From Megaleporinus macrocephalus (Eukaryota; Chordata; Actinopteri; Characiformes; Anostomidae), in assembly GCA_021613375.1 (NCBI GenBank), contig CM038728.1, positions 30,280,575-30,344,574 on the forward strand: a DNA stretch of 64,000 nt, written 5' to 3'. Made by a program: the position numbers and the translations under genes. Shown in pieces: positions 20,516 to 32,420 of this stretch. The first letter of the stretch is position 1; every line of letters begins with the position of its first letter. Below the pieces are notes generated by a model. That model ran no database searches and was not told where the DNA came from. It saw only the letters and a list, made by a program, of their open reading frames with translations.

Positions 20516-20640
20516 AGAAGAGTAGAGACTCTTACTACAACAAAAATATAAAATGATACATCTACAAGGTGGACCAGCAAAGTAGGAATGTCTAATAAAG
20601 TGGACAGTGAGTAGACACAGTGTTTAAACACTTCATTAAG
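20516..20640 (+). repeat. Dispersed fish repeat fragment
   Basis: 'acatctacaaggtggaccag' followed by 'gtctaataaagtggacagtg' and 'agacacagtgtttaaacac' matches a dispersed fish repeat whose other parts appear at 22180-22480 and 26815-26935. Confidence 0.65.
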
Positions 20641-20867
20641 TTAATTCCTGATGTACACTTGTCTCTGTTATTTTGGAATCTTGTTTTCCGTCACGTGATT
20701 CTGACACTGTTTGAAATCCAGATGGATGCAGTGAGTGAGGAACAGAGTGGAGGAGATGGAGGTGAGGAGATATCAGGAGAGAAAGATCCAAACAGAACAT
20801 CACAGTAGATGTTGGAGGTGATGCTGAGGTGATGAAGAGAGGTTTGTTACGCTGTTTACTTACCGTA
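20641..20867. other. Unassigned sequence
   Basis: A short gap between repeats, purine-rich on the plus strand from about 20720 to 20850. No gene called. Confidence 0.4.
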
Positions 20868-21157
20868 ACGTATGCTTTTAAATCCATCACCAGTGTTCAC
20901 CCTCAGATCACCCTTACACACTACAATACTCACTCCTACTGACCACCAGCACCATCAGCTCAGCTTCTCATTCACCAGTTCTCTTGTTTCCACCTTAAAT
21001 GGAGCAGCAGGTACGTTCTGGCTCTCTATCTATTTAAGGTGGAACAGGAAAACTGGTGAATGAGCTGCTTCACCCTCGTGCACTCGGTAGGAGTGAGTAT
21101 TGTAGAGTGAACAGTTGGACTGTGGGTGATGTGACTGGTCACTGGTGAGAGGTTTTA
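20868..21157. mobile_element. Fold-back MITE (long imperfect palindrome)
   Basis: The two halves pair. 'ctcattcaccagtt' plus 'ccaccttaaat' (20968-21001) faces its complement 'atttaaggtgg' plus 'aactggtgaatgag' (21032-21064). Further out 'tacaatactcactcctac' (near 20925) faces 'gtaggagtgagtattgta' (near 21085), and the ends carry 'tttaaa' with 'caccagtg' and 'cactggtga'. The whole is a hairpin of about 290 bp with a loop of about 30 bp. It has no coding capacity. Confidence 0.85.
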
Positions 21158-22179
21158 AACTACTTAAACTTAAAAAACTGGAACAGGAAGTCTCTCGTCC
21201 TGACCGCAGATGAAGGGTCGGGCGGTTTCAAAGCTGACTTTGAGCAACTATAATGGACACAAAGCGAAGGGATTCTGAGAATGTGTGATAGCGCCCCCTA
21301 TGTGGAAGCTCATTCTTTGCAAATAACCTATTCTGGACACATCTAAGTTTTTATGTACAGCCTCTTAGTGTCCTGAAATATTACACCTGAGAAATTATAC
21401 TGCTTTATAGACCAGTTCCATACGGGTTGGTTTCAAACTGGTTGTATATTGTTGCAAACGTTGACGCAAGAGTACGAACATGCATATTTCATGCCAGCTT
21501 GAAGTCGAAGCTGAAGACTGAAAGGTGTGGTTAGTTTCAGTAATGTTTCTCCAACGCATCTGTTTTAAAAACATGACCATATTTCACGATCCATCATTTA
21601 CTGGATTCCCTCCTGAGAGCTGCTGGAACCGAAGACGCCTCAGCCTGTTTGTATCTGAGCTTCATTATAAATTCGCACTCGTAACAGGATCAATGTACTG
21701 CTGTAAGCTGCTCACGTTTCTTTGATTATAGAAGACTGCTGTGATCCAACTGAAGGTCGAAACATCACAGCTCGTGTTGTCCACATTAATAACCTCTGGG
21801 CTTCTGCCTCTCTGCTCTGTCCACAACAGCTATAGCGCACAACTCGGCGGGTTCCAACTTCGTTGCAGTTGCACGAAATTCACCCCAAAGGTTCAGGACG
21901 CTGGAACCTTCACATTCAAGTCCAGTGTGTTTGGAGCATTTGGGAAGAAGATAGAAGAAGAAATGGATTCCTCGAGTAGTATTGACAAAATCAAAATGTA
22001 TTTAATTATTTATGAGATCAATAATGTTTTTCAAATTTGTTTATGTCTGCTTGTGGAAAAAGAAAAAAAAACATGGGTTTTTCCCACCAAGCACTTATTG
22101 TCTGCTTACCATACAGACTGCAGTTCATCTGCTTCTTTACGTACTTTACAATACTTTCCTACCCTGTTTTTTTAATGGT
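21158..22179. other. Unassigned low-copy sequence
   Basis: No gene recognised. A 144-codon plus-strand frame at 21741-22175 was considered. It has no recognisable domain, ends in sequence rich in Phe/Leu/Ser codons, and abuts a dispersed repeat, so it is not called. Confidence 0.45.
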
Positions 22180-22480
22180 GAGGACCCCCACAGGACCCCC
22201 ACAGAGCAGGTACTATTAGGGATTTGGATCATTCTCAGCGGACGTAGTGGTGGTGGTGGTGTGCTTAAACTCTGTGTCCACTCACTGTCCACTGTCTATT
22301 ATACACTATCAACTTGCTGGTCCACCTTGTATATGTAAACTCGGAGACGATAGCTAATTTGTGTTCTCTAGTCCTTCATTAGTGGACGCTGCCTACAGGA
22401 TACTGTTGTCTGAATAGTTTTGGTTGGTGGACTATTCTCAGTCCAGCTGTGACACTGAGGTGTTTAAACACTCCTCCAGT
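22180..22480 (+). repeat. Dispersed fish repeat (gaggaccccc / agtggacgctgcc family)
   Basis: Contains 'ggtgaggacccccacaggac', 'ccacagagcaggtac', 'ggatcattctcagcgg', 'tcattagtggacgctgcc' and 'ggtggactattctcagtcca'. I recognise the order as that of an abundant fish repeat. No transposase. Related fragments lie at 20565 and 26815. Confidence 0.75.
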
Positions 22481-22836
22481 GTTCTCTGTTTGTGTTAACT
22501 TTCATTTACAACCAATAACAAAAACAAGAAATAAGGATCTGACTGGATACAAAAGTTAGAAATACTATGATTTAAATTTGATGATTAGTTTTTGTTTTTG
22601 TGTGTACACTAATTTGTTGGAACATTTTTATGTAAAAACAAACACTGACACACTCAGACACACTCAAAGCAGTGAATACAGAACATAAATCTGAACTAAA
22701 TTCAATTTATTATGTAACTTTTTACATCATTAAAGCAAGTTTGTTCGTTTCGGGGATTTAGTGACCTCTCTGGTGAGAATGTGTAATTGCACTGTGTGTA
22801 TATATAATATATATATACTAAGCATCACTTTTAAAC
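22481..22836. other. Unassigned AT-rich sequence
   Basis: No feature apart from a short tatata tract near 22800-22816. Confidence 0.4.
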
Positions 22837-24000
22837 CCTTTAAAGGGAACCCCGGCTGGTAACACTTGTAAGCCTTAATATGTTGTAATGACTCTAAATT
22901 ATTAAGATGTTGTAAAAAATCACAAAAGTAGCAGATTTATTTATAAATTAACGCTTTTATTCTAAATATTTAACATATGGACCCAGACATTATTTCTGAC
23001 GTGCAATGCCTGCTGGGTAGATGAGGTCAAATGGTTGTAGTGCTACACTAGACTGCGGTTGGAAGAAGTGAGTGTTAGTTACTAACCTAGCTTAAAGAAA
23101 ACCATGTACATTGTGTTGTTGATGTTGTTTCAGTGAAAGGCAGTGTGAAGACTGATATTAGTCTAAACAGCTTCACAAACATAAACAAGGAGAATAGTTA
23201 GTGAAGCAGCGTGTGGACCAACACAGCTACACAAAGACCCCCGCTCTGCTCTCCTCACTTCAGTCTGGATGAGTTTGAGTGGTTCAGTAGACCACCACTG
23301 GTGAGAGACTTGACGGAGGCTGATGGTTTTAAGCGTAGACTAAAACACAATGCAGTGCCACAGTTTCCCCACACAGGAAGTCCAAAAGCTCCAGATTATG
23401 GAGAACCTTGAGAAGAACCGTGAACGTGAACATGCGCTGGACTCTCTCCTGAGAAGGTTTAGCGTTAGCGTCAGCTGCTTCTCCTCGTTTGTGGATCCTG
23501 AAGGTGAAAGTCCAGTCCTAGTAGTGAACATACTACTTCACTAATAAAGGAGTGTGAAGCTCAGAGACTCTCCCGTTCAGTGTATCTAGCTGTTTACTGA
23601 GCGTGAATGTTTCCTGCTAGAAAGCGGAGCTCCTTTAACAGACACTCTCCTTCTCCGTCAACACCAACACACAGCTTCACAACAACTCCAGCACTGCGTC
23701 CACTCTCTCCTCCACCCTCTCTGTTCACCATTTACACTAACGTGGTGTGTGATGTCACTGCTGATGTCAGAAATGTTGAGTTCTAGCTCAAACTGTAAAG
23801 GCTGAACAGTAGCATGTGTAGCTAGCTAGCGATGCTCCAGCGCGACGGACTGCTACTGCAACTATTTGACGATTTTACAGAAAATCAAATAAATCTGTTA
23901 CTTTTTGTGATTTTTTTTTTTACAACATATCTTAATAATTTAGAGTCATTACACCATATTAAGGCTTACAAGTGTTACCATCCGCGGTTCCCTTAAAGAT
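22837..24000. mobile_element. Non-autonomous DNA transposon with ~110-bp terminal inverted repeats
   Basis: The left end (22841 onwards) reads 'aaagggaacc' and then 'taacacttgtaagccttaat', 'atgttgtaatgactct' and a block around 'ttgtaaaaaatcacaaaa'. The right end (about 23885-23996) is its reverse complement with a few mismatches. The inverted repeats are about 110 bp and the element about 1,160 bp. Both outer edges include ttaa, so a ttaa target is possible but unproven. The interior has no recognisable transposase; the 66-codon frame at 23211-23411 is unassigned. Confidence 0.9.
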
Positions 24001-24991
24001 CCCAGATCCCACGCAATGATGCTCTCTTTTGGCTTGCAGGCTCTCTTTCCTTCTAATTCTATGCTTCTTTGGTTTGTCAACAGGTGAATGACCACAGAAG
24101 ACTGCATTTGCTGTTCTGGTATCTCCAGTCTTGCAGTATTACCTGTATTCAGCATCATTAAGCAACACTGTGGTTGCTCAGCAAATAGTCTTGGATTCCT
24201 ATTTAGAGGCTGTGTGTGTGACATAAGTATGTGAAGACGTGTGCCATGGTTATTGGACGCATCATCTCATTTAAACTATTAATTAGAATATTCAGTCCTC
24301 TCCCCTTTCAGGAATACTACTGCTTTCAATTCACAATAAAATCTCAGGGACTGCCGCTTTAATGAAATGCACACACTTATAAATATGCATAAACACAGAT
24401 ATAAGTTCAGAGGTATGACCTCATGAGAGGGCCAGCAGGTGGAATATGAGCGGCTTTGTAATCCGAGCCTGACACCAAGAGAACTCTGGCACCTCACAGA
24501 GAGAGAGAGAGAGAGAGAAAGCTCTGACTGCACTGCTCTTTTGAAGGTCACAGAAACGTATCAGCAGCTTTTGGGGAATTGTGAACCAAACACGAGGAGT
24601 TTAAGAGCTCAGATGCTCAGCCAGAGGCGCTGACATTTCTGTGTGTCAGTTAGTGTCCTCCAGGGTCATGCTTTGCCTGTGTGAGGGTGTGTGTGTGAGA
24701 AAGGTTTTGTGTTGTATAGACAGAGACTGTGTCTATTTAAATGTAGCTTCTGCATATGAATGCATGTGTTTTCATTCACAGTTTTAATGGTTTATTCAGA
24801 ATTGAACTGAATAAAAAGTTGTACCACACTAAAAATATGAATTGTGATGAAATAATTAACCATAATTATCTATTTACAGTTATTTCTTATCAAAAAATGT
24901 ATATTTGATCATTCAAACTCTTCTTTGAATGGGTCATTCTAGTTATTTTTTTAAGTATTTAATAAATTATAATACATGTATTACATCCAGA
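24001..24991. other. Unassigned sequence with short GA tract
   Basis: A GA tract lies at about 24499-24519. The rest is low-copy, AT-rich towards 24990, with no gene recognised. Confidence 0.45.
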
Positions 24992-26195
24992 CTGATACTG
25001 CAGGAAATAGTTACCCAGCCTTTGGCCTAGTCTAACTCTGTCACCCCAGTAAATAGTGACTCTGCTTGTGGCCTGGTCAAACTCTGCTACCCCAATGAAT
25101 CAAGACCCAGTTTGTGGTCTGGTCAAACTCTGCCATCCCAGTGAATAGTGACCCAGCTTGTGGCCTAGTCTAACTCTGTCACCCCAGTAAAGAGTGACTT
25201 AGCTTGTGGCCTAGTTGAACTGATACTGCAGGAAATAGTTACCCAGCTTGTGGCCCAGTCAAACTCTGCTACCCCAATGAATCAAGACCCAGCTTGTGGT
25301 TTAGTCAAACTCTGTCACCCCAGTAAATAGTGACCCAGCTTGTGGCCCAGTCAAACTCTATTAACCCAATGAATCGAGACCCAGTTTGTGGTCTGGTCAA
25401 ACTCTGCCATCCCAGTGAATAGTGACCCAGCTTGTGGCCCAGTCAAACTCTGCTACCCCAATGAATCAAGACTCAGCTTGTGGCCTAGTCAACCTCTGCT
25501 ACCCCGATGAATCGAGACCCAGCTTGTGGCCTAGTCAAACTCAGCTACCCCAGTGAATAGTGACCCAGCTTGTGGCCTAGTCAAACTCTGCTACCCCAAT
25601 GAATCGAGACCCATCTTGTGGCCTAGTCAAACTCTGTCACCCCAGTAAATAGTGACACAGCTTGTGGCCCAGTCAAACTCTACTAACCCAATGAATCGAG
25701 ACCCAGTTTGTGGTCTGGTCAAACTCTGCTACCCCAATGAATTGAGACCCAGCTTGTGGCCTAGTCAAACTCTGCTACCCCAATGAATTGAGACCCAGCT
25801 TGTGGCCTAGTCAAACTCTGCTACCCCAATAAATCAAGACTCAGCTTGTGGCCTAGTCAACCTCTGCTACCCCGATGAATCGAGACCCAGCTTGTGGCCT
25901 AGTCAAACTCTGCTACCCCAATGAATAGTGACCCAGCTTGTGGCCTAGTCAAACTCTGCTACCCCAATGAATCGAGACCCATCTTGTGGCCTAGTCAAAC
26001 TCTGTCACCCCAGTAAATAGTGACCCAGCTTATGGCCCAGTCAAACTCTACTAATCCAATGAATCGAGACCCAGTTTGTGGTCTGGTCAAACTCTGCTAC
26101 CCCAATGAATTGAGACCCAGCTTGTGGCCTAGTAAAACTCTGCTATCCCAGTGAATAGAGACCCAGCTCGTGACCCGGTTAAACTCCCACTTCTT
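24992..26195. repeat. 46-bp minisatellite (~25 copies)
   Basis: The unit contains 'gacccagcttgtggcctagt' followed by 'caaactctgctacccca' and then 'atgaatcga' or 'gtgaatagt'. Two sub-variants (atgaatcgag and gtgaatagtg) alternate irregularly, and blocks of several units are themselves duplicated. No open frame persists. Confidence 0.97.
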
Positions 26196-26543
26196 TCTAT
26201 AAGGGCCTGATTGGCTACCTAGTTATTTGCAGCGTCACGGCTTGGTCAAACTTTGTTGTTGCGGTACAAAATACAAAAGTTGCAGCCACCACCGCACTGA
26301 GACGACAAAAACCTGACAGTGTTCTGTTTGTGTTGTACTCTTCGTACAGGATGTTGTCTGAGGGAGGATTTCCAAATGATCCAAGTTGTTCAGTTGTTTC
26401 AGCAGCATGTTGAGCTTCGTGCTGGAGGTGGTGAAAGATGCAGTTATTATGGGTTAATCTGGGCTTGCTTTGCTCTATCAGAGATTCAGACCATATGGCT
26501 GTGTGTCAGACTCTGCTTTTAATTTACTCTCTCTCTCTCTCTC

Positions 26544-26583
<40 letters not shown>

Positions 26584-26814
26584 TTTATCTGAATTGCTGA
26601 TTTAATCAGATGCGCCAGAAGCACTGGAGGAGAAAAACATTGCAGAAACACTCATGGATACCCTGATCTTAGACACACACTCTAAACTTACTGGCAACTT
26701 TATTAGAAACACCTCCTCCATGTTTCTTCTACGAGCTCCACTGACCATATAGGAGAACTTTGCCTACATACAATTACAGATAGTTCATCTGATTCTCTGT
26801 ATACTTTGTTACTC
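26196..26814. other. Unassigned sequence with CT and CA microsatellites
   Basis: CT repeats at about 26527-26547 are followed by CA repeats at 26550-26582. The 67-codon frame just upstream (26319-26522) has no recognised family. Confidence 0.55.
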
Positions 26815-26935
26815 TGTTCTTCAATGATCAGGACCCCAACAGGACCACCACAGAGCAGGTACTGCTTGAGTAGGGGATCTTTCTCAGCGCTGCAGTGATT
26901 CTGACATAGCAGTGACTTGTTAGTGTGAACACTGT
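26815..26935 (+). repeat. Dispersed fish repeat fragment
   Basis: 'tcaatgatcaggaccccaac' followed by 'ggaccaccacagagcaggta' and 'tttctcagcgctgcagtg' belongs to the same family as 22180-22480. Confidence 0.75.
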
Positions 26936-26971
26936 ATGCAAAAATGGCACGTATGTGTTGAGTTGTGTAAA

Positions 26972-27324
26972 TAAGTGAACACGTCCTCTACAGAGACACG
27001 TTTAAATATGCAGCTATTGTTTATATTATGTTGGCTCATGGCCTCAGTCAACACCACCTACTGCTGCTGCTGTTAACAGTCAACCAGCTCATGGTCCGGG
27101 ACTGTGGCTGAGAAGGATAGAGCAGCTTTGTGGTTTGGCGGCGGTGACCGGGGCCCTCCAGCTGTGTTTTCAGCAGGCACTGGTGACGTGGCTGGACGAA
27201 CCTGAGAACTGGAGCCCCATCTTACCTGAACAGCATTCTTGCTGGCGTCAATGGCACGGTGGGTGGCAGAGAAAGCAGGAAACGACAGAGGGAGTATTAG
27301 AATTGAGTCTTAGTGGGAAAAAAA

Positions 27325-27384
<60 letters not shown>

Positions 27385-27580
27385 TTATTTATATATTTTT
27401 TTTATTTTTCTACTAAGACTCAAGAAGGATAGAGCAACCACAAAGCTGCTCTATCCTTCTCAGCCTCAGTCCCGGACCATGAGCAGCAGCAGCAGTAGGT
27501 GGTGTTGACTGGGGCCATGAGCCAACATAATATAAACAATAGCTGCATATTTAAACGTGTCTCTGTAGAGGACGTGTTCA

Positions 27581-27584
<4 letters not shown>
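26972..27584. repeat. Large inverted repeat flanking a TA-rich centre
   Basis: The left arm, 26972-27134 ('taagtgaacacgtcctctac' onwards), is repeated as its reverse complement at 27436-27584, almost perfectly apart from an extra block of about 14 bp in the left arm. Inside, 'gagtcttagtggg' (about 27305) and 'tactaagactc' (about 27411) form a second inverted pair around TA repeats at 27329-27381. The right arm ends directly in another TA array. The structure can form a cruciform. No open frame of note. Confidence 0.9.
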
Positions 27585-27620
<36 letters not shown>

Positions 27621-27625
27621 TATAG

Positions 27626-27710
<85 letters not shown>
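27583..27710. repeat. (TA)n arrays with a short (TG)n insert
   Basis: TA repeats at 27583-27618, then 'ggtataggtgtgtgtg', then TA repeats at 27637-27710. Confidence 0.97.
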
Positions 27711-27712
<2 letters not shown>

Positions 27713-27954
27713 CAACACTGTGGTATACATGCTCCTACAAAAGTTTTGCACATGTTTATATTTTATTTAAACTTAAAGTGTTCTGTAAAACTAGCCGAAA
27801 TTTTTAAGATCCGCAGATTTCTTTTTGAACATGCACACTGGGCCTTCTTAACTATCCCATTGGAATACAGTTCACAGTAATGATGGATCGGTGATTGGTG
27901 AGAGAGAACGAAGCAGGGGAAAGAGAGAGAGAGAGAGAGAGAGAGATGGGGGGA
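27711..27954. other. Unassigned sequence ending in a GA tract
   Basis: Low-copy AT-rich sequence. A GA microsatellite occupies about 27922-27947. Confidence 0.5.
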
Positions 27955-28260
27955 GGAGAAAGATCCACTCGGGGGAAATCAGTGCACTGCACTCATAAAC
28001 AGATTCATCATCAGCATTGACAAGCCATGCGCCGCATAAAGATGAGCTTAAGTGCACAGAGAGGGAGGGAGGGAGGGGGGGTAGAGGGAGGGAGGGCGAG
28101 AAGGGGGGAGAGTGATGCATTTCGGTGGGGTGCACAGAATGCAAATGCCACATTCTGCTAATTTCACCATTCAATAAAAGGCGCGTGTCCGCTCTGCTAG
28201 CTGCACAGACGGCTCTGAAAACGTTCAATTCCTTAATTATGGACAGACTGTATATTTTAC
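27955..28260. other. Low-copy block, candidate conserved noncoding element
   Basis: Non-repetitive sequence interrupted by a gggagg tract (28065-28110). It holds 'cagaatgcaaatgccac' (an octamer-like atgcaaat), 'ctaatttcaccattcaat' and 'ccttaattatggac' (a homeodomain-like taatta). The bias against simple sequence and the motif content suggest a regulatory element, but there is no direct evidence. Confidence 0.3.
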
Positions 28261-28654
28261 ATAGACTCCGATAGCGTGCTGGCTGTAATCATAAGTATCG
28301 CATTAAAAACTTCCACAAATCACGAGACTTCCTTAAAAAAATGCTTAAGTTGAAGTAAAACAATGTAGAGCTGCACTGTGTAGCTACTGAGAGTCGCCCT
28401 GTAAAGCCTGAAACAAGCATTACATGCATACACGGGCTCAAAAATGAGGTCCAGCTTAATGTTTAGGTCTCGAATGATCTCAGAATCAGCATCATATTGA
28501 TGAAGATGTGATGACAGCAGTAGTTTATTTGCTCAGCAGACACGCCAAGTTTAGACTGAGTTCCCTGAATTATCTTTTAATCATCAGATTCATCCTCTCA
28601 GGGCCGGAGTCCAAAGTAGCATGTTATCCCACATAGCAATGACCTAACAACACC
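28261..28654. other. Unassigned sequence
   Basis: Low-copy sequence with no recognised gene or repeat. Confidence 0.4.
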
Positions 28655-28735
28655 TTAGCAACCACCTAGGATACCATAGCAATGGTGTAGTTACACCCTA
28701 GCAACCACCTGGAACACCCTAAACCAGCAATTATT
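28655..28735. repeat. Short repeat of tagcaaccacct units
   Basis: 'cttagcaaccacctagg', 'accatagcaatgg' and 'ctagcaaccacctggaacac' form a small degenerate tandem block of a type common in fish. Confidence 0.7.
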
Positions 28736-28855
28736 TCATGTTTGTTTAAAAAAATGTTTTTAATGTTTTTTGAAAATGATTAGAAAAGTATTAACATTTA
28801 CTGAAGGACTTTTTACCGTTTACGGTTTAAAAAAAATAAAAGTAAAAGTATGGGT
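28736..28855. other. Unassigned AT-rich sequence
   Basis: Short AT-rich gap; no feature. Confidence 0.4.
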
Positions 28856-29199
28856 GTATATATTTGTGTGTGTGTATACGTGTGTATGTGTGCATATGTG
28901 TGTGTGTGTCCATATCTATGGGTGTATATATTTGTGTGTGTGTGCATATGTGTGCACGTGTGCACACTGTGCCCATGTGTATGGGTGTATATGTTTGTGT
29001 GTGTGTGTATGTGTGTATACGTGTGTGTGTGTGTGTGTGTGTGTGCGCACTCTGTGTCCGTTTGTGGGTGCATATATTTGTCTGTGTGTATATGTGTGTG
29101 TGTCCATGTGTATGGGTGTATATATTTGTGTGTGTGTATGTAATTGTGTATACATGGGTGTGTGTGTGCACTCTGTGTTCATGTGTGTGGCTACATATA

Positions 29200-29254
<55 letters not shown>
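28856..29254. repeat. TG-rich compound minisatellite/microsatellite
   Basis: Repeats of 'gggtgtatatatttgtgtgt' recur about every 60-130 bp among TG runs, and a pure TG tract occupies about 29201-29254. The Cys/Val-rich and Thr/His-rich frames on the two strands are artefacts of (TG)n/(CA)n. Confidence 0.97.
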
Positions 29255-29256
<2 letters not shown>

Positions 29257-30042
29257 TGGTAGGGGGCTGCATTATTAATCAGATTCAGACTCCGTCTCAG
29301 TGCGTTAATGACAGTAGATGAACAGTAATTACGGCCTGTCACTCCGACCTCTTCAGCACCGCATCACACATCATTTCACTCTTTCATATGAAACTTCTTA
29401 AAAAATCTGATCCATTTATTTTCTCTGATGCCTTTTCTGCCCATTTTTTAGACGCTTATTACTGTGTTATAAACTAATAACTACACTAACCAGCATCTGT
29501 TGTCATGCTGCCTCGCAGACTCTGATCAAGTTGTAGGTGGTGGTTCAGTTCTTAACAGATACGGCTGTCAGTATGGCGGGGAATGACTATGAGTTGCGAG
29601 GGGGCACGGTAAGACCCTGCTCCAGGGAGTGTGAGTCTACACAGAGGATGTGTCAGGGTGAAGGTATATCACCTTTGTTCTATTAATGTAAATAGGAACC
29701 CCCTCTCTGTTTCTCTCGCTCCATCTCTCTCGCTCTCTAAGTGAAATATTAAACACATGGTCAATCAGTCTTCTGGCTGCAAGTGAACAAAGAAAGCCTC
29801 AGGTGTAGAAAAGCCTGGAAAAATAAATAAATAAATAAATAAATAAATAAACAGACAAACCCGCTGAGGACAGGCAGCCCAAATCTGAATTTTTTAGTGT
29901 TTGTAACAAGGAACCTTCACCTATTCAGTCATTAGTTATTAATACTTCAACAACTCAATAAGTAATTTTTAAATTCTGTGTCTTCTGTGAAGGGGAGGAC
30001 CACAGATTTTTCAATATTTCTCCAGATAAACAATGTTTTTTT
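29255..30042. other. Low-copy sequence with (AAAT)n tract
   Basis: 29262-29345 is a low-copy stretch with 'cattattaatcagattcag' and 'aacagtaattacggcctg', possibly regulatory. An (AAAT)n microsatellite lies at about 29820-29852. No gene recognised. Confidence 0.4.

Positions 30043-30044
<2 letters not shown>

Positions 30045-30126
<82 letters not shown>
30045..30126. repeat. (TA)n microsatellite
   Basis: About 41 uninterrupted TA units. Confidence 0.98.
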
Positions 30127-30132
<6 letters not shown>

Positions 30133-30589
30133 CTATTCAAAACCACCACTGAACCTAGTTGTATATATAATGTTGACATTTTCAGGGCAAACCTGTCATA
30201 AAACAATGTCTCAGACATCATGCATTAAACTTTTTCAAACAGCTGATTCCTGACACCACTACATACTCTAAACAAAACTCTAGATAGTATAATATTACAG
30301 CAGCACAAAATACAGTACGGAGCAAAACGAGAGCAAAAGTATTAGCATATATTTTATAAAGATGCATAAATAGAAGGTAAGACATGTAATAAGAATGCAG
30401 TACAATGCTGTAAATACCACATATATATTATGCAGGTGACAGTGCAGCCAGCCGTGTGCTCATATACAAGCCATGACAAACTAAGCTGAATGACAGCTGA
30501 TGTAAATATATGTGTGAAGCCATCTGAGCCCATCTTTCTGACACTCAGCTCTAGGGAAATCTGGGGACATCTCAGAGCCAACAACCTCT
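30127..30589. other. Unassigned sequence
   Basis: Low-copy, no feature recognised. The last part grades into the 50-bp array. Confidence 0.4.
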
Positions 30590-32420
30590 TGACCAGGACC
30601 AATCATAGTCAGGAGGACGTCACCGAGCTAACAACACAGTAATCAGGACCAATCACAGTCAGGAGGAGGTCTTAAAACCTACATAGTGGTGATTATAACC
30701 AGTAACTGTCAGGGGGAGGTCACAGAACCAACATAGTGGTTATTATAACCAGTCATAGTCAGGGGGGGTCACGGAAGCAACAACACAATGATTAGGACCA
30801 TTCACACAGTCAGGGGGAGGTCTCAGAACCAGCACAGTGGTGATTAGAACCAGGTCACAGTCAGGGGGAGGTCTCAGAACCAACACAGTGGTGATTAGAA
30901 CCAGGTCACAGTCAGGAGGAGGTCTCAGAACCAACAACAAATTGATTAGGACCAATCACACAGTGTGGAGGAGGTCTCAGAACCAACACAGTGGTTATTA
31001 TAACCCGTCACAGTCAGGGGGAGGTCTCAGAACCAACACAGTGCTTATTATAACCCGTCACAGTCAGGGGGAGGTCTTAGAACCAACACAGTGTTTATTA
31101 TAACCAGTCACAGTCAGGGGGCGGTCTCAGAACCAACACAGTGGTTATTATAACCAGTCACAGTCAGGGGGAGGTCTTAGAACCAACACAGTGTTTATTA
31201 TAACCAGTCACAGTCAGGGGGCGGTCTCAGAACCAACACAGTGGTTATTATAACCAGTCACAGTCAGGGGGAGGTCTCAGAACCAACACAGTGCTTGTTA
31301 TAACCAGTCACAGTCAGGGGGAGGTCTCAGAACCAACACAGTGGTTATTATAACCCGTCACAGTCAGGGGGCGGTCTCAGAACCAACACAGTGGTTATTA
31401 TAACCAGTCACAGTCAGGGGCAGTCTCAGAACCAACACAGTGGTTATTATAACCAGTCACAGTCAGGGGGCGGTCTCAGAACCAACACAGTGGTTATCAT
31501 AACCCGTCACAGTCAGGGGGCGGTCTCAGAACCAACACAGTGGTTATTATAACCTGTCACAGTCAGGGGGCGGTCTCAGAACCAACACTGTGGTTATTAT
31601 AAACAGTCACAGTCAGGAGGAGGTCTCAGAACCAACACAGTGGTTATTATAACCAGTCACAGTCAGGGGGCGGTCTCAGAACCAACACAGTGCTTATTAT
31701 AACCAGTCACAGTCAGGGGGCGGTCTCAGAACCAACACAGTGGTTATTATAACCAGTCACAGTCAGGGGGAGGTCTCAGAACCAACACAGTGGTTATTAT
31801 AACCCATCACAGTCAGGGGGCGGTCTCAGAACCAACACAGTGCTTATTATAACCCGTCACAGTCAGGGGGCGGTCTCAGAACCAACACAGTGGTTATTAT
31901 AACCAGTCACAGTCAGGGGGAGGTCTCAGAACCAACACAGTGGTTATTATAACCCGTCACAGTCAGGGGGAGGTCTCAGAACCAACACAGTGGTTATTAT
32001 AACCAGTCACAGTCAGGGGGAGGTCTCAGAACCAACACAGTGGTTATTATAACCCGTCACAGTCAGGGGGCGGTCTCAGAACCAACACAGTGGTTATTAT
32101 AACCCGTCACAGTCAGGGGGAGGTCTCAGAACCAACACAGTGGTTATTATAACCAGTCACAGTCAGGGGGAGGTCTCAGAACCAACACAGTGGTTATTAT
32201 AACCCGTCACAGTCAGGGGGAGGTCTCAGAACCAACACAGTGGTGATCATAATGAGTCACAGTCCGAGAGAGATTTTAGAACCAACAACATGATGATTAG
32301 CAACAGTCACAGTCAGGGCCTCCTGAAACAACAGAATTGTTAACAGGACCAATCACAATCAGTGGGAGGTCTTAAAACAAACAACACAGTGATTAGGACC
32401 AATCGTAGTCAGGGGGAGGA
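30590..32420. repeat. 50-bp minisatellite (~36 copies)
   Basis: The unit contains 'cacagtcagggggaggtctc' followed by 'agaaccaacacagtggttat' and 'tataacc'. In the centre (about 31000-32240) units are nearly identical and in strict 50-bp register, differing at a few recurrent positions (gcggtctc versus gaggtctc, cccgtcac versus ccagtcac). Both edges carry degenerate copies. This is the pattern expected from homogenisation by unequal exchange in the interior. Confidence 0.98.

Noticed and set aside
21741..22175. 144-codon plus-strand frame
   Set aside because: No known domain, poor composition, and it runs into a dispersed repeat.
24992..26195. 46-bp repeats considered as a CRISPR-like array
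   Set aside because: The whole unit is repeated, with no unique spacers and no associated genes.
28770..29342. Cys/Val-rich plus frames and Thr/His-rich minus frames
   Set aside because: Translation of (TG)n/(CA)n.
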